A stretch of 64,000 nucleotides of DNA from Natrononativus amylolyticus. GTDB taxonomy: Archaea; Halobacteriota; Halobacteria; Halobacteriales; Natrialbaceae. The translations under genes and the position numbers were made by a program. Positions 9,458 through 19,239 of this stretch are shown in pieces. The notes below the pieces were generated by a model. That model was given only the letters and a program-made list of their open reading frames with translations. It searched no databases and was not told where the DNA came from. Location of the stretch: positions 176,955 to 240,954 of the forward strand of contig NZ_CP101460.1 of NCBI RefSeq assembly GCF_024362525.1. Direction: 5' to 3'. Within the stretch, counting starts at the first letter, position 1; each line of letters opens with the position of its first letter.

Positions 9458-9704
9458 CTCCCGCCGGATCGGCGGCGTCCTCGAGAGCGATCAAACCGCC
9501 GCCGGACGCCGACGTCAGGCGTCGCTCGCGGTCGTCGAAAACCGTGGTGTGCGGGGCACAGAACGGGCCTGTACCCGGCTGATACTGTCGGACAGAAATC
9601 AGTGAGACGTCGACCGCAAATTCGTGGCTGTCGCCGACGGGGACTGCCACACTCGAGCGATCGATTGTCGAATAGTTCTGTCCGACAGTATGAGAGACGT
9701 ACAT
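9438..9704 (-). CDS. 88-aa hypothetical protein containing an inverted repeat
   Basis: ATG 9704 lies four bases after the TAA of the DUF354 gene, with GAGG just upstream, and the frame ends inside the start of the membrane-protein gene. The product begins MYVSHTVGQNYSTIDRSS, has a beta-rich middle (SHEFAVDVSLISVRQY) and a Gly-rich tail. No domain is recognised. Its position between two coupled genes supports translation. A perfect 16-bp inverted repeat (9582-9597 and 9676-9691) lies inside it. Confidence 0.5.
   Translation of the reverse strand: MYVSHTVGQNYSTIDRSSVAVPVGDSHEFAVDVSLISVRQYQPGTGPFCAPHTTVFDDRERRLTSASGGGLIALEDAADPAGGGSDGG
9582..9691. repeat. Perfect 16-bp inverted repeat with 78-bp spacer
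   Basis: ATACTGTCGGACAGAA at 9582-9597 is the exact reverse complement of TTCTGTCCGACAGTAT at 9676-9691. Each arm is itself nearly palindromic (TGTC-G-GACA). The pair lies in the coding region of the 88-aa ORF and could form a long hairpin in mRNA or mark an insertion remnant. Confidence 0.75.
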
Positions 9705-9708
9705 GGGA

Positions 9709-10770
9709 TTACCTCGGGTGGGTTGCATCTGGAATCGGTTCTGCGTCTGTACTCGGTGGCTGGCTGGCCCCGGCAATGGCGTTGACGATGACGGTCGTCA
9801 TGTCACAGGTCTCCGATAAGAGCCGCTCCCGGCGGCGCTGCCACGTCGACGGCGGCTCCTCGAGTGCGGTCACGGCGGTCGCGAACGCCTCCGCTCGCGC
9901 GTTTCGCCCCCGGACGTTGAACACCAGTTCGAACTCGTCCTCGAGTTGGTGGGTGGCTCGTCGCTCGCAGTCGCTGACGTACACCGTCGGCGTGCCGAGA
10001 ACGGCGCTCTCGACCGCGGTCGTCGACCGCTCGGTCACGACGAGGTCGGCGCAGGCGAGGGCGTCGTGTACGCGGTGGGCGTCGAGGGAGCGTCGCCGCC
10101 GCTCGAGCGGCTCCGGAAGCGGCGTCTCGGCGGCGATCAGCACCGTCGCGCCCTCGCGCTCGAGTCGCTCGACGAACTCGAGGGTTTTCGAGGGCTCGTC
10201 GTCCTCCCAGGAGGCGAGCGTCGTGAGCACGAGCCGGTCGCCGGGTTCGGCGTCCGGCGTGAGGTCCGCCCGGAGGCTTCGATCGGGCGTGAACCGGTTC
10301 GGGTGGAGGTACGCCAGCTCGTGGTAGCTCCGGTGGCGGATCACGCCCGCCGTCGACTCCGTCTCGACGCGGCGAGGGACACAGACGGTGTCCACGAGCG
10401 GTCGGGTGAGCCGGCCGAGGAGCGTCGTCCGGTCGGTGTCGCTGAACACGACGCTTCGAGCGCCGACGAGCGACGCGACGTGGGCGACTGCGCTGGCGTT
10501 TACGGCGCTGAGCACGTCGGGCTCGAGGCGGCGGGCGTGTTTCAACAGCCGCGTCTCGTACTCGAGCTGGCTGCGCGCCGGCTCGCCGAGACGGTCGCCC
10601 GTCCCTCCCAGGCCGACGTGGGGAATCTCGAACCGCTCGAGCGCCTCCAGGACCGCGGGGCGCTCCCGCGCGAAGACGCACACGTCGTGATCGTCGGCCT
10701 CGAGCGTCCGGATCGCGTGTCTGAAAAACCGAACGTGGTCTGCGCACTCGACGGTGACGATGACTCTCAC
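9709..10770 (-). CDS. Divergent DUF354 family protein
   Basis: The 353-aa protein aligns by eye over its full length with the one at 4967-6052: MRVIVTVECADHVRFFRHAI at the start, SYHELAYLHPNRFTPD in the middle, VVTERSTTAVESAVLGTPTVYV near the end. The HPGH motif of the paralogue is CADH here and the GEGATMASE loop is TERSTTAVE, so active-site residues may have changed. It starts with GTG 10770, which overlaps the TGA of a 34-codon ORF. Part of the operon acyltransferase, mini-ORF, DUF354, 88-aa protein, membrane protein. Function unassigned. Confidence 0.75.
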   Translation of the reverse strand: MRVIVTVECADHVRFFRHAIRTLEADDHDVCVFARERPAVLEALERFEIPHVGLGGTGDRLGEPARSQLEYETRLLKHARRLEPDVLSAVNASAVAHVASLVGARSVVFSDTDRTTLLGRLTRPLVDTVCVPRRVETESTAGVIRHRSYHELAYLHPNRFTPDRSLRADLTPDAEPGDRLVLTTLASWEDDEPSKTLEFVERLEREGATVLIAAETPLPEPLERRRRSLDAHRVHDALACADLVVTERSTTAVESAVLGTPTVYVSDCERRATHQLEDEFELVFNVRGRNARAEAFATAVTALEEPPSTWQRRRERLLSETCDMTTVIVNAIAGASQPPSTDAEPIPDATHPR

Positions 10771-10871
10771 GCGCGGTTCACCCCCGGAATCTGACTGGTC
10801 GCTCCGGTAGCACCGACGACGGCCGGGGCTGATCGGTGGAGCCCGCCCGTCGCGGTGCTGTCGTCGCTCAT
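10767..10871 (-). CDS. 34-aa intercistronic mini-ORF
   Basis: Its ATG 10871 overlaps the acyltransferase stop (ATGA), and its TGA overlaps the GTG of the DUF354 gene (GTGA). It reads MSDDSTATGGLHRSAP... with no known domain. Double coupling on both sides suggests it is translated, either as a peptide or as a bridge carrying ribosomes across the 97-nt gap. Confidence 0.45.
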   Translation of the reverse strand: MSDDSTATGGLHRSAPAVVGATGATSQIPGVNRA

Positions 10872-11455
10872 ATCTGGTTCTGTGCCTGGAGGGTCTCGGG
10901 CAGTGGCAGGTGCTCTCCCGGCGCGCCGACGACGAGCGTCTCCGGGGGGACGTCCTCGGTGACGACGGCGCCGGCGGCGACGAACGCGCTCTCGCCGACG
11001 GTGACGCCGGGGAGGATCGTCGCGTTCGCGCCGACGGAGACGCCGTCTTCGATCGTGGGGCCCTCGAGATCGACGTCCTGGCGCACGGGGTAGGGGTCGT
11101 TGGTCAGGACGGCGTGGGGGCCGAAGAAGACGTTCGAGCCGACCGTCGTGTCCGTCGGGACGTAGACGCCGGACTGGATGGAGACGTTCGATCCGATTTC
11201 GGTCGTCCCGTCGATGACGCTACCGGTGCCGACGAGGACGTCGTCGCCCATCCGCGTCGCCTCGCGAACGAGGGCGTTGTGCCCGGTCGTGAAGCCGTCG
11301 CCGATCGTGACGTCCGCGTAGACGATGGTACCCGCACGAACCGTCGCGTCGTCGCCGAGGCGGGCGGGCTCGCCGAAGTGATCGTAGCCGTAGCCGACGG
11401 TCGCGCCGTCGTCGATCGCCGCGTTCTCTCCGGTGCTGTAGGTCATCTCACTCAC
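10868..11455 (-). CDS. Hexapeptide-repeat acyltransferase (WbpD-like)
   Basis: The 195-aa protein is a left-handed beta-helix of imperfect hexapeptides (ATVRAGTIVYADVTIGDGFT; VSVGANATILPGVTVGESAF) ending in VVTEDVPPETLVVGAPGEHL, the usual close of LbH N-acetyltransferases. Such enzymes acetylate an amino sugar nucleotide made by a DegT aminotransferase, and one is encoded just upstream. GTG 11455 overlaps the stop of a 45-codon ORF; ATG 11446 is in frame three codons later. It is a paralogue of 58656-59234, with long stretches of near-identical protein. Confidence 0.8.
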   Translation of the reverse strand: MSEMTYSTGENAAIDDGATVGYGYDHFGEPARLGDDATVRAGTIVYADVTIGDGFTTGHNALVREATRMGDDVLVGTGSVIDGTTEIGSNVSIQSGVYVPTDTTVGSNVFFGPHAVLTNDPYPVRQDVDLEGPTIEDGVSVGANATILPGVTVGESAFVAAGAVVTEDVPPETLVVGAPGEHLPLPETLQAQNQI

Positions 11456-11589
11456 GCTGTCTCGGCGTCGCTCTCGTCGCTCGGCTCCTCGTCCGCCGAC
11501 CGGTCGGTGCCGGTCGCCGACGAGATGTTCCTGAGGATCGCTTCGTTTTTCGCCTGGCCCCATCTGGGGAGTCGTTCTCTCGTGGACAT
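11452..11589 (-). CDS. 45-aa acidic mini-ORF ahead of the acyltransferase
   Basis: ATG 11589 opens a 45-codon frame (MSTRERLPRWGQAKNEAILR..., acidic tail) whose TGA overlaps the acyltransferase GTG. A possible TATA element lies 60 nt upstream at 11649-11656, so unlike most mini-ORFs here a leader of some 30 nt would be needed. The basic-then-acidic composition looks like a real small haloarchaeal protein. No family recognised. Confidence 0.45.
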   Translation of the reverse strand: MSTRERLPRWGQAKNEAILRNISSATGTDRSADEEPSDESDAETA

Positions 11590-11940
11590 CGGTCGATCTC
11601 TCACACGGAGTCGTGCGAGCGTTACCCCGTTCTCCTCGCGGAACGGGCTTTATTATCGAGCTGGTAAGCCGACCGCCCTCGGCCCCTTAGTCAGTTAATA
11701 CGGATAGACCGTCTGCGTGATCTATCGACGCCGGCGTTCCGCTCAAACGAGGCCGAAAACGGGCGGTTCGTTCCCCGGATTAAGCCCTGCACAAGCCGTC
11801 ACTCGCCCGAATTGGGCCCGATCAATCGTGTGGAACCCCCGCCGTAGCTGTCCAGCCTGGAACCCGAGACCGGCGTCCGTCGACCGCTCTCTGGGAGTCG
11901 TCGAGCGCAACGAAAACAGTAGACTGGCCCGTGTCGTCGA
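11590..11940. promoter_or_regulatory. Promoter region of the acyltransferase operon
   Basis: The region holds ATAATAAAGCCC (minus strand, 11645-11656), which matches the window-wide promoter element. The remaining 280 bp up to the end of the oxidoreductase gene contain no gene I can support. Confidence 0.5.
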
Positions 11941-12966
11941 TCAGTGGTCGATCCCGCCGACGACGTCGGCCTCGAGCGGCTCTGCCTCGAGGGACTCCTC
12001 GGCGGGCGTCGCCGAGTCGCCGGTCATCGTGACCTCGATCGCCTGGGCCAGTCGCAGCGCCCGGAGTCCGTCTTCGCCGGTCACCCGTGGCGGGCGGTCC
12101 TCGCGGATCGCCTCGACGAAGTCGGCGATTTCCTCTCTGAGGGGTTCGCTGTTCTGGACGGTCAACCGCTCGACCAGGTTCTCGTGTCGGTACCTGACGT
12201 TGCCGTTCTCCTCGATGAACTCCGGCATCGAGTGGCGGTGGACCTCGACCGACTGGTCGATGTAGTCGATCTCGACTCGGCACTCGCGGGCGTTGATCGA
12301 GAGCGTCCGGACCTTGCGCTGGGTGACGCGACTCGCCGTGAGCCGTCCGACGGTGCCATCGTCGAAGCGCAGCGTCGCGTTCGCGTAGCAGCCGTCGTCG
12401 GTCGCGGTTCCCTGGAGTTCGGTCACGTGACTGTCGATCAGCCCCGAGACGACGTCCAGGTCGTGGATCATCAGGTCCATCACCGCCGAGTCGTCGATGT
12501 GTCGTCCCGGCGGCGGGCCGAGGCGCTCGGCCTCGATGGCGATCACGTCCAGGTCGTCGACGAACTCCGCGACGGTCTGGACGGCCGGGTTGTACCGCTC
12601 GACGTGACCGACCTGAATCTGGACGCCCTTCAGCCGGGCGAGGTCGATCAGTTTCTGGCCCTGCTCCGGATCCTCGACGAACGGCTTCTCGACGAGGACG
12701 TGAACGCCGGCTTCGAGACACTCGCGGGCGGTTTCGTAGTGGAACTGGGTCGGGACGGCGATCGAGACGACGTCGGCGGCCTCGAGTAACTCCGCCTTCG
12801 AGAGCGCCGCCGTCTCCCGCTCGCGGGCGACCTCGCGGGCGCGCTCCTCGTCGACGTCGTGGATGCCGACGAGTTCGACGTCGGAGAGCTCCCGGTAGAC
12901 CCGGACGTGGTTCTGTCCCATCGACCCGGTGCCGATGACGCCGGCTCTGAGCGGGTCGTCGCTCAT
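11941..12966 (-). CDS. Gfo/Idh/MocA oxidoreductase (WbpB-like sugar 3-dehydrogenase)
   Basis: The 341-aa protein has an N-terminal Rossmann domain (AGVIGTGSMGQNHVRVY) and the catalytic-lysine motif HVLVEKPF, then the GFO/IDH C-terminal beta-sheet domain (MDLMIHDLDVVSGL). In the Wbp pathway such an enzyme oxidises C3 of UDP-GlcNAcA before transamination. Its ATG overlaps the aminotransferase stop, so the two are coupled. Its paralogue is 56561-57556. Other MocA substrates remain possible, but aminotransferase and acetyltransferase neighbours favour a 3-keto sugar role. Confidence 0.85.
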   Translation of the reverse strand: MSDDPLRAGVIGTGSMGQNHVRVYRELSDVELVGIHDVDEERAREVARERETAALSKAELLEAADVVSIAVPTQFHYETARECLEAGVHVLVEKPFVEDPEQGQKLIDLARLKGVQIQVGHVERYNPAVQTVAEFVDDLDVIAIEAERLGPPPGRHIDDSAVMDLMIHDLDVVSGLIDSHVTELQGTATDDGCYANATLRFDDGTVGRLTASRVTQRKVRTLSINARECRVEIDYIDQSVEVHRHSMPEFIEENGNVRYRHENLVERLTVQNSEPLREEIADFVEAIREDRPPRVTGEDGLRALRLAQAIEVTMTGDSATPAEESLEAEPLEADVVGGIDH

Positions 12967-14072
12967 CGGACGCTCACCTCCGTGAACCCCGCGACCGCGT
13001 CCGCGATCCGGTCGACGTCGTCTGCGTCGACGCCGGGGTGCACCGGCAGCGAGACCGCGCGCTCGGCGAGGTCGCGCGCGACGGGGATCTCCGGATCGAA
13101 CCCGTCGTAGGCCGGCTGGTCCGGGATCGTCGTCGGGTAGTAGACGCCCGTTCCGATCCCGCGATCGTCGAGGTGCGACACCAGCCGGTCGCGGTCGTCG
13201 GTTTTGATCGTATACTGGTGGTAGACGTGGCGGTACCCCTCCGGCACGACCGGCGTCTCTACGGGCGCATCGGACAGGCGCTCGTCGAGTGCGGCCGCGT
13301 TCTCGCGGCGGGCCTCGTTGAACGCGGGCAGGCGCTCGAGCTGGGCCCGGCCGATCGCGGCGGCGATGTCCGTCATCCGGAAGTTGTGGCCGACGTCGGC
13401 GTGCTCGTAGGCGTAGGACTCGCCGTCGACGCGCCGGCCGTGGTTGGTGTACCGGCGAGCCCGGCGCATCACGTCCTCGCGGTCGGTGGTGATCATGCCG
13501 CCTTCGCCGGTGGTCATGTTTTTGGTGGGGTAAAACGAGAAGCAGGCGGCGTCGCCGAAGCTGCCGACTCGCTGGCCGTCGATTGCGGCCCCGTGGGCCT
13601 GGCAGGCGTCCTCGAGGATCGCGAGGTCGTGGTCGGCGGCGATCTCGGCGAGTGCGGGCATGTTTGCGGCGAGTCCGTAGAGGTGGACGGGCATGATCGC
13701 CGCGACGTCCTCGCGGGAGCGGACGACGGTTCGAACCTGCTCCGGGGCGAGCGCGAACGTCTCGGGGTCGACGTCGGCGAAGACGGGGGTGGCGCCGGCC
13801 AGACGGATCGCGTTGGCGCTGGCGACGAACGAGAACGGCGAGGTGACCACCGCGTCGCCCTCGCCGACGCCCAGCGCGACCAGCGCGGCGTGCAGCGCCG
13901 TCGTCCCGTTCGAGGTCGCCACGCCGAACTCCGTCCCGCAGTAGTCGGCGAACTCGCCCTCGAAGGCGTCGACTTCTCCACCGGCGGCGAGCGCACCGGA
14001 GCCGATGAGTTCGTCGACGCGCTCGCGTGCGCGGTCGCTCACGGTCGGATCGGCGATCGGGATCGAGTTCAT
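12963..14072 (-). CDS. DegT/DnrJ/EryC1 aminotransferase (WbpE-like)
   Basis: The 369-aa protein is a PLP-dependent sugar aminotransferase: TSNGTTALHAALVALG binds cofactor phosphate, EDACQAHGA holds the PLP-ring aspartate at D155, and YPTKNMTTGEGG holds the Schiff-base lysine K184. It would transfer an amino group from glutamate to the 3-keto sugar nucleotide made by the neighbouring oxidoreductase. Codons for roughly residues 44-198 are identical at DNA level to those of 57553-58659, while the rest has diverged. ATG 14072 overlaps the TGA of a 29-codon mini-ORF. Confidence 0.9.
   Translation of the reverse strand: MNSIPIADPTVSDRARERVDELIGSGALAAGGEVDAFEGEFADYCGTEFGVATSNGTTALHAALVALGVGEGDAVVTSPFSFVASANAIRLAGATPVFADVDPETFALAPEQVRTVVRSREDVAAIMPVHLYGLAANMPALAEIAADHDLAILEDACQAHGAAIDGQRVGSFGDAACFSFYPTKNMTTGEGGMITTDREDVMRRARRYTNHGRRVDGESYAYEHADVGHNFRMTDIAAAIGRAQLERLPAFNEARRENAAALDERLSDAPVETPVVPEGYRHVYHQYTIKTDDRDRLVSHLDDRGIGTGVYYPTTIPDQPAYDGFDPEIPVARDLAERAVSLPVHPGVDADDVDRIADAVAGFTEVSVR
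13479..13944. repeat. 466-bp direct repeat, left copy
   Basis: As far as I can read, this segment inside the aminotransferase gene is base-for-base the same as 58066-58531, 44.6 kb away and in the same orientation. Identity drops sharply at both ends, which suggests gene conversion between paralogues, not a recent whole-gene copy. Confidence 0.85.
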
Positions 14073-14158
14073 GTCTCCACCCGGTGCCACCGCGTTGGTC
14101 TCGTCGCCTCCCCACCGCTGGTCGGTCTGTCGGCGTTCGACACTGGCGTTGCGCTCAT
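14069..14158 (-). CDS. 29-aa leader mini-ORF coupled to the aminotransferase
   Basis: ATG 14158 is 31 nt from the TATA-like element at 14189-14196, and the 29-codon frame (MSATPVSNADRPTSGG...) ends in a TGA overlapping the aminotransferase ATG (ATGA). No domain recognised. Same architecture as the leaders at 7143, 47376 and 61688. Confidence 0.4.
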   Translation of the reverse strand: MSATPVSNADRPTSGGEATRPTRWHRVET

Positions 14159-14188
14159 CTCTTGGCACTCCGTCCGTTCACGGGGCGC

Positions 14189-14196
14189 ATTATTAT
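14189..14196 (-). promoter_or_regulatory. TATA box of the aminotransferase-oxidoreductase operon
   Basis: The minus strand reads ATAATAAT then GCGCCCC, with the last TATA base 31 nt before ATG 14158. Confidence 0.55.
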
Positions 14197-14411
14197 CGCC
14201 CATATAAGGTGAATTTTTGTTTCGGCTAGGAGCCCCCAAAACGTTGAATCCAACTGAAATGGTCGCCCGATCCGGCGGCAAACGTTCCCTAAACCGTTTT
14301 CGGCGGTCGTTCGTCGGTTCCCGCGTCGATGGCGGCCTTATCTCGTCGATAATGAAGGGACCTCCGACGTATGAACGTGTCAGAAGCCGACTGACCGGCT
14401 CGAGAGACACC

Positions 14412-14531
14412 ATGACAGGAGATCACTCGTCACTGACCGCGGCGATCGCCGACGCGTCCGCCACGCGGGGGTTCGCGCATCGACCGACACCTGACACGGC
14501 CGCCTCGAGCGGCACGGAGGCGCTGGTATAA
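14412..14531 (+). CDS. 39-aa mini-ORF abutting the nucleotide-sugar dehydrogenase
   Basis: The frame from ATG 14412 (MTGDHSSLTAAIADASATRG...) ends with TAA at 14529-14531, directly followed by the dehydrogenase ATG. An in-frame ATG at 14352 would give 59 aa. A separate 7-codon ORF (14371-14394) begins 29 nt after a TTATCT element. No domain recognised. Confidence 0.35.
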   Translation: MTGDHSSLTAAIADASATRGFAHRPTPDTAASSGTEALV

Positions 14532-15866
14532 ATGTCCGACGCGATGCGGGACGCGCTCTCGGAGGGTGAGCGCGAAGAGAGCGCGACCGATACGGTCTGC
14601 GTCGTCGGAATGGGGTACGTCGGACTGCCGCTCGCGGTCGCGTTCGACCGGCGCGGGGCGGACGTGATCGGCCTCGACGTCGACGAGTCGAAGATCGACA
14701 CCCTCGCGAGCGGCGTCGACGCGACCAACGAGATCGGCGACGAGACCATCGCCGACGGCGAGATCGAGTACACCACCGACGCCGCGGCGGTCGCCGACGC
14801 CGGCTACGTCATCGTGACCGTGCCGACGCCGGTCGACGACCAGCACAACCCCAACATGGACTACGTCGAGGCCGCCGGTCGCTCCATCGGGGCTCACGTT
14901 CGACCGGGCACGACGGTCGTTCTCGAGTCGACCGTCTACCCGGGGGCGACCCGGGGAATCCTGGTGCCGGCGCTCGAGGAGGAGTCCGGTCTCACGGTCG
15001 GCGAGGACATCCACGTCGGCTACTCGCCCGAGCGCCTCGCGCCGGGGACCGAACACGGTCTCGGCGAGGTCGTCAAGATCGTCTCCGGCGAGTCCCCCGA
15101 GGTGCGCGACGATCTCGTCCGCCTCTACGAGCAGGTCGTCGACGCGGGCGTCTACCCGGCCCCCTCGATCGAGGTCGCGGAGGCGGCGAAGGTGTTCGAG
15201 AACGTTCAGCGCGACATCAACATCGCGCTCGTCAACGAGCTGTCGATCACCTGCGACCACCTCGACCTCAACACCGCGGAGGTCCTCGAGGCCGCCGAGA
15301 CGAAGTGGAACTTCCACGACGGCTACCGGCCGGGACTGGTCGGCGGCCACTGCATTCCGGTCGATCCGCACCTGCTCGCTCACCGCTCGGAGAGCGAGGG
15401 CTACTCGCCGAAGCTAATCCTCCAGGCGCGTGAGATCAACGAGTACATGCCGAAACACGCCGCGGAGCTCACGATCAAGGGGCTCAACCGCTGTGGGAAC
15501 GTGATCCGGGACTCGCGCGTGCTCGTGCTCGGACTCGCGTACAAGCCGAACGTGGGTGACATCCGAACGTCGGAGGTCAGCGGCGTCATCGCCGAACTCA
15601 AGGAGTACGGCGCGGAGGTCGTCGGCTACGACCCCCACGCCGACCCCCACGCCACGACCGAGGCGTTCGACATTCCGATCGCCGACCAGCTCAGCTTCGA
15701 CGGGTTCGACGCGATCGTCCTCGCGACCGGCCACGACGAGTTCGCCGCCTTCGACCTCGAGGCGATCGCGGACGCGCTCAACGACGACCCGTTCCTGATG
15801 GATATCGCGGGTCTGTACGACCGCGACAGCGCGACCGAAAGCGGCTTCGCGTACGACCGCCTCTAG
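14532..15866 (+). CDS. UDP-N-acetylhexosamine 6-dehydrogenase (WbpO/TviB type)
   Basis: The 444-aa enzyme has the NAD site VCVVGMGYVGLPLAVAF, the conserved K220 in EAAKVFENVQRDINIA, and the catalytic C274 in GYRPGLVGGHCIPVDPHLLA. The last is the signature of UDP-GlcNAc/GalNAc dehydrogenases that make the 6-carboxylate in two NAD+-dependent steps. It diverges from the aminotransferase operon, which lacks its own dehydrogenase, so it may supply the uronic acid for that pathway. The second dehydrogenase, at 55110-56564, is more WecC/WbpA-like (PGPGVGGHCIPNYPHFL). Confidence 0.88.
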   Translation: MSDAMRDALSEGEREESATDTVCVVGMGYVGLPLAVAFDRRGADVIGLDVDESKIDTLASGVDATNEIGDETIADGEIEYTTDAAAVADAGYVIVTVPTPVDDQHNPNMDYVEAAGRSIGAHVRPGTTVVLESTVYPGATRGILVPALEEESGLTVGEDIHVGYSPERLAPGTEHGLGEVVKIVSGESPEVRDDLVRLYEQVVDAGVYPAPSIEVAEAAKVFENVQRDINIALVNELSITCDHLDLNTAEVLEAAETKWNFHDGYRPGLVGGHCIPVDPHLLAHRSESEGYSPKLILQAREINEYMPKHAAELTIKGLNRCGNVIRDSRVLVLGLAYKPNVGDIRTSEVSGVIAELKEYGAEVVGYDPHADPHATTEAFDIPIADQLSFDGFDAIVLATGHDEFAAFDLEAIADALNDDPFLMDIAGLYDRDSATESGFAYDRL

Positions 15867-16175
15867 GCCGATCCAACCGGATCGTTTCGTCTCGTTTCTA
15901 ACCGTTCAGCGAAGCATACAGCCCGTTTGAACGGACGTACCGCTTCAGTTTGGTTTACATACCTCGCTCTCGTCGCCGCACGAACCTCAACCGGGTACAA
16001 TCCTGCCGGTTCGGTGGATGAATGTTGTCGTCCGTCCAGTTTCCGCCTCCGTCTTGCCTCCGTCAGACATCGCAGTCGAATCGACTGCAATGAACGGAAC
16101 GAATTCGTTACTCCACAGCTAACACCGCTGTTAGTCTATCTATAGTAATGGGTTGTGGGCGTCTGTGTTGCTATC
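15867..16175. promoter_or_regulatory. glmS upstream region with palindrome
   Basis: A 16-bp palindrome-like sequence CTAACACCGCTGTTAG (16119-16134) sits directly before the TATA-like TCTATCTATAG (16135-16144). That TATA ends 32 nt before ATG 16176. A palindrome touching the TATA box is a plausible repressor operator or activator site. The rest of the gap shows no gene. Confidence 0.5.
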
Positions 16176-16229
16176 ATGTCCGTGCACCGTTCGCCGTCTC
16201 GAACAGTCGTCACGGACAATCGACCATGA
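16176..16229 (+). CDS. 17-aa leaderless mini-ORF, first of two before glmS
   Basis: ATG 16176 lies 32 nt after the TATA element. The 17-codon frame (MSVHRSPSRTVVTDNRP) ends in a TGA overlapping ATG 16226 (ATGA). Confidence 0.4.
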   Translation: MSVHRSPSRTVVTDNRP

Positions 16230-16356
16230 CACGATACGGAACTACCGCCGATCGGGCTGTACCGACCGCCGAGAAGGGTGTCTGTTCACAGCAGCGTCGG
16301 CGTTCCGTGTCCGAGACGGCACGAGCGAACACGGTGCGAACGAAGGTGACTACCTA

Positions 16357-16357
<1 letters not shown>
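16226..16357 (+). CDS. 43-aa mini-ORF, second before glmS
   Basis: It starts in the ATGA overlap with the 17-aa ORF and ends with TAA, whose last base begins the glmS ATG (TAATG). It reads MTRYGTTADRAVPTAEKG... and is basic, which is unusual for a haloarchaeal protein and favours a regulatory or ribosome-delivery role over a stable product. Confidence 0.4.
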
Positions 16358-18174
<1,817 letters not shown>

Positions 18175-18550
18175 CGGGTCGGTGTACCGGTCGAACGATC
18201 ACCGTTAGATCGCACCTCGAGTCGGCGTCGTCGTCCCGTTAGAAACGCGCGTTCGTCTTGCGTTTCGACAGGTACGTCCTCGAACTGATAGCCCGGACTG
18301 GCGCCGACCTCGGCTGTTTATCGACCGCGTCTTCGCCGGAGGGCCGTTTTCGAGCGCGTCTTTCCAGCCTCGAGGCGCTGTCGGAATCCCACACAACTGT
18401 CGGTTTTCACTTGTCCTGGTGAAAAGGGAGCGCGACTGTGACACGGGATTCGACCCTATTTGCGACGGCGTGATCGATCAGTCCAGGGGATAGATTCAGT
18501 GACCGGTACGCGCTCGTTCCGAACGAGCTTTCGACGAAAAAGTTGCTCCG
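18175..18550. other. Intergenic region, 376 bp
   Basis: This gap lies between the convergent glmS and ABM-domain genes. I see no supported gene. Small open frames here have Arg/Ser-rich composition unlike real proteins of this genome. Confidence 0.4.
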
Positions 18551-18871
18551 CTACTGAGGCGGGTCTGCGGAGTCACCAAAGCCGCTGCCGTACGTTTCGA
18601 TAACGTCCGTGATAGTGACTTCGTACGCATCGTACCACTCTGTCCACCGCCGTTTCGCCGTTCTGTGGTCTGAATCCGCTCCGAACGCCTCGAGCGCGTC
18701 CAGCGACTCCCAGTAGTAGACGACGAGCACCTCGTCACTCTCCGGATCGGTCCACGTTCGTTTGCCGAGATACCCGTCCGTGTCTTCGGCAGCCGCTTGT
18801 ACCGCGTCGTTCAACTCGTGGAACTCCTCATCGTACTCCCCCGGATCAAGCCGGAACGTGACGAGATACAT
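18551..18871 (-). CDS. Antibiotic-biosynthesis-monooxygenase (ABM) fold protein
   Basis: The 106-aa protein begins MYLVTFRLDPGEYDEEFHEL and has the ferredoxin-like alternation of the dimeric ABM/EthD fold, with LVVYYWESLDALEAFGADSDH in the position of the conserved 'W-S-AL-AF--H' motif. Members range from quinol monooxygenases and heme degraders to proteins of unknown role. Nothing nearby suggests a substrate. The start at 18871 is the first ATG with good composition. Confidence 0.65.
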   Translation of the reverse strand: MYLVTFRLDPGEYDEEFHELNDAVQAAAEDTDGYLGKRTWTDPESDEVLVVYYWESLDALEAFGADSDHRTAKRRWTEWYDAYEVTITDVIETYGSGFGDSADPPQ

Positions 18872-19239
18872 CGATACCCGTCCAATCGCTCACGCAGTCA
18901 AAAAGGCCTTCTACGTGAACGCGAGAACGCATCTCGCATACTCTTCGGATCGATATGCAGATTCTCTTCCGGATGGTCCATCACCTTCAGAACGAAATAC
19001 CGCGGTACGGCGCACTGCAGACGTCCCCTCTACTCAGCAGACCGTTTGTATCAATCCGGTTCTCGAGGCGAATCGGTCTCCGATACGTGGCCCTCGGCAA
19101 ATCCAATTCGACGGAGAAACGCTACTACGATCCGGCGCGGTCGATCGGCCGGCGGCGTGGCCGATACCGGTACACTGACCCCCTCCTCGAGGGGACGAAC
19201 ACCGATCTCGTCGTCTCGGACTCGCTGGGACCTCGCGCG
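18872..19239. other. Intergenic region, 368 bp
   Basis: The region lies between the start of the ABM gene and the end of the acidic membrane-anchored gene. No gene or repeat is supported beyond the expected ABM promoter. Confidence 0.35.

Noticed and set aside
13479..13944. Insertion sequence or transposon as source of the identical tract
   Set aside because: The repeat lies wholly inside a conserved coding region, with no terminal inverted repeats, target duplication or transposase.
12963..14115. Oxidoreductase reading frame extended upstream to about 724 codons
   Set aside because: The extension is an Arg-rich shadow of the aminotransferase gene in another frame; the Rossmann start MSDDPLRAGVIG fixes the true start at 12966.
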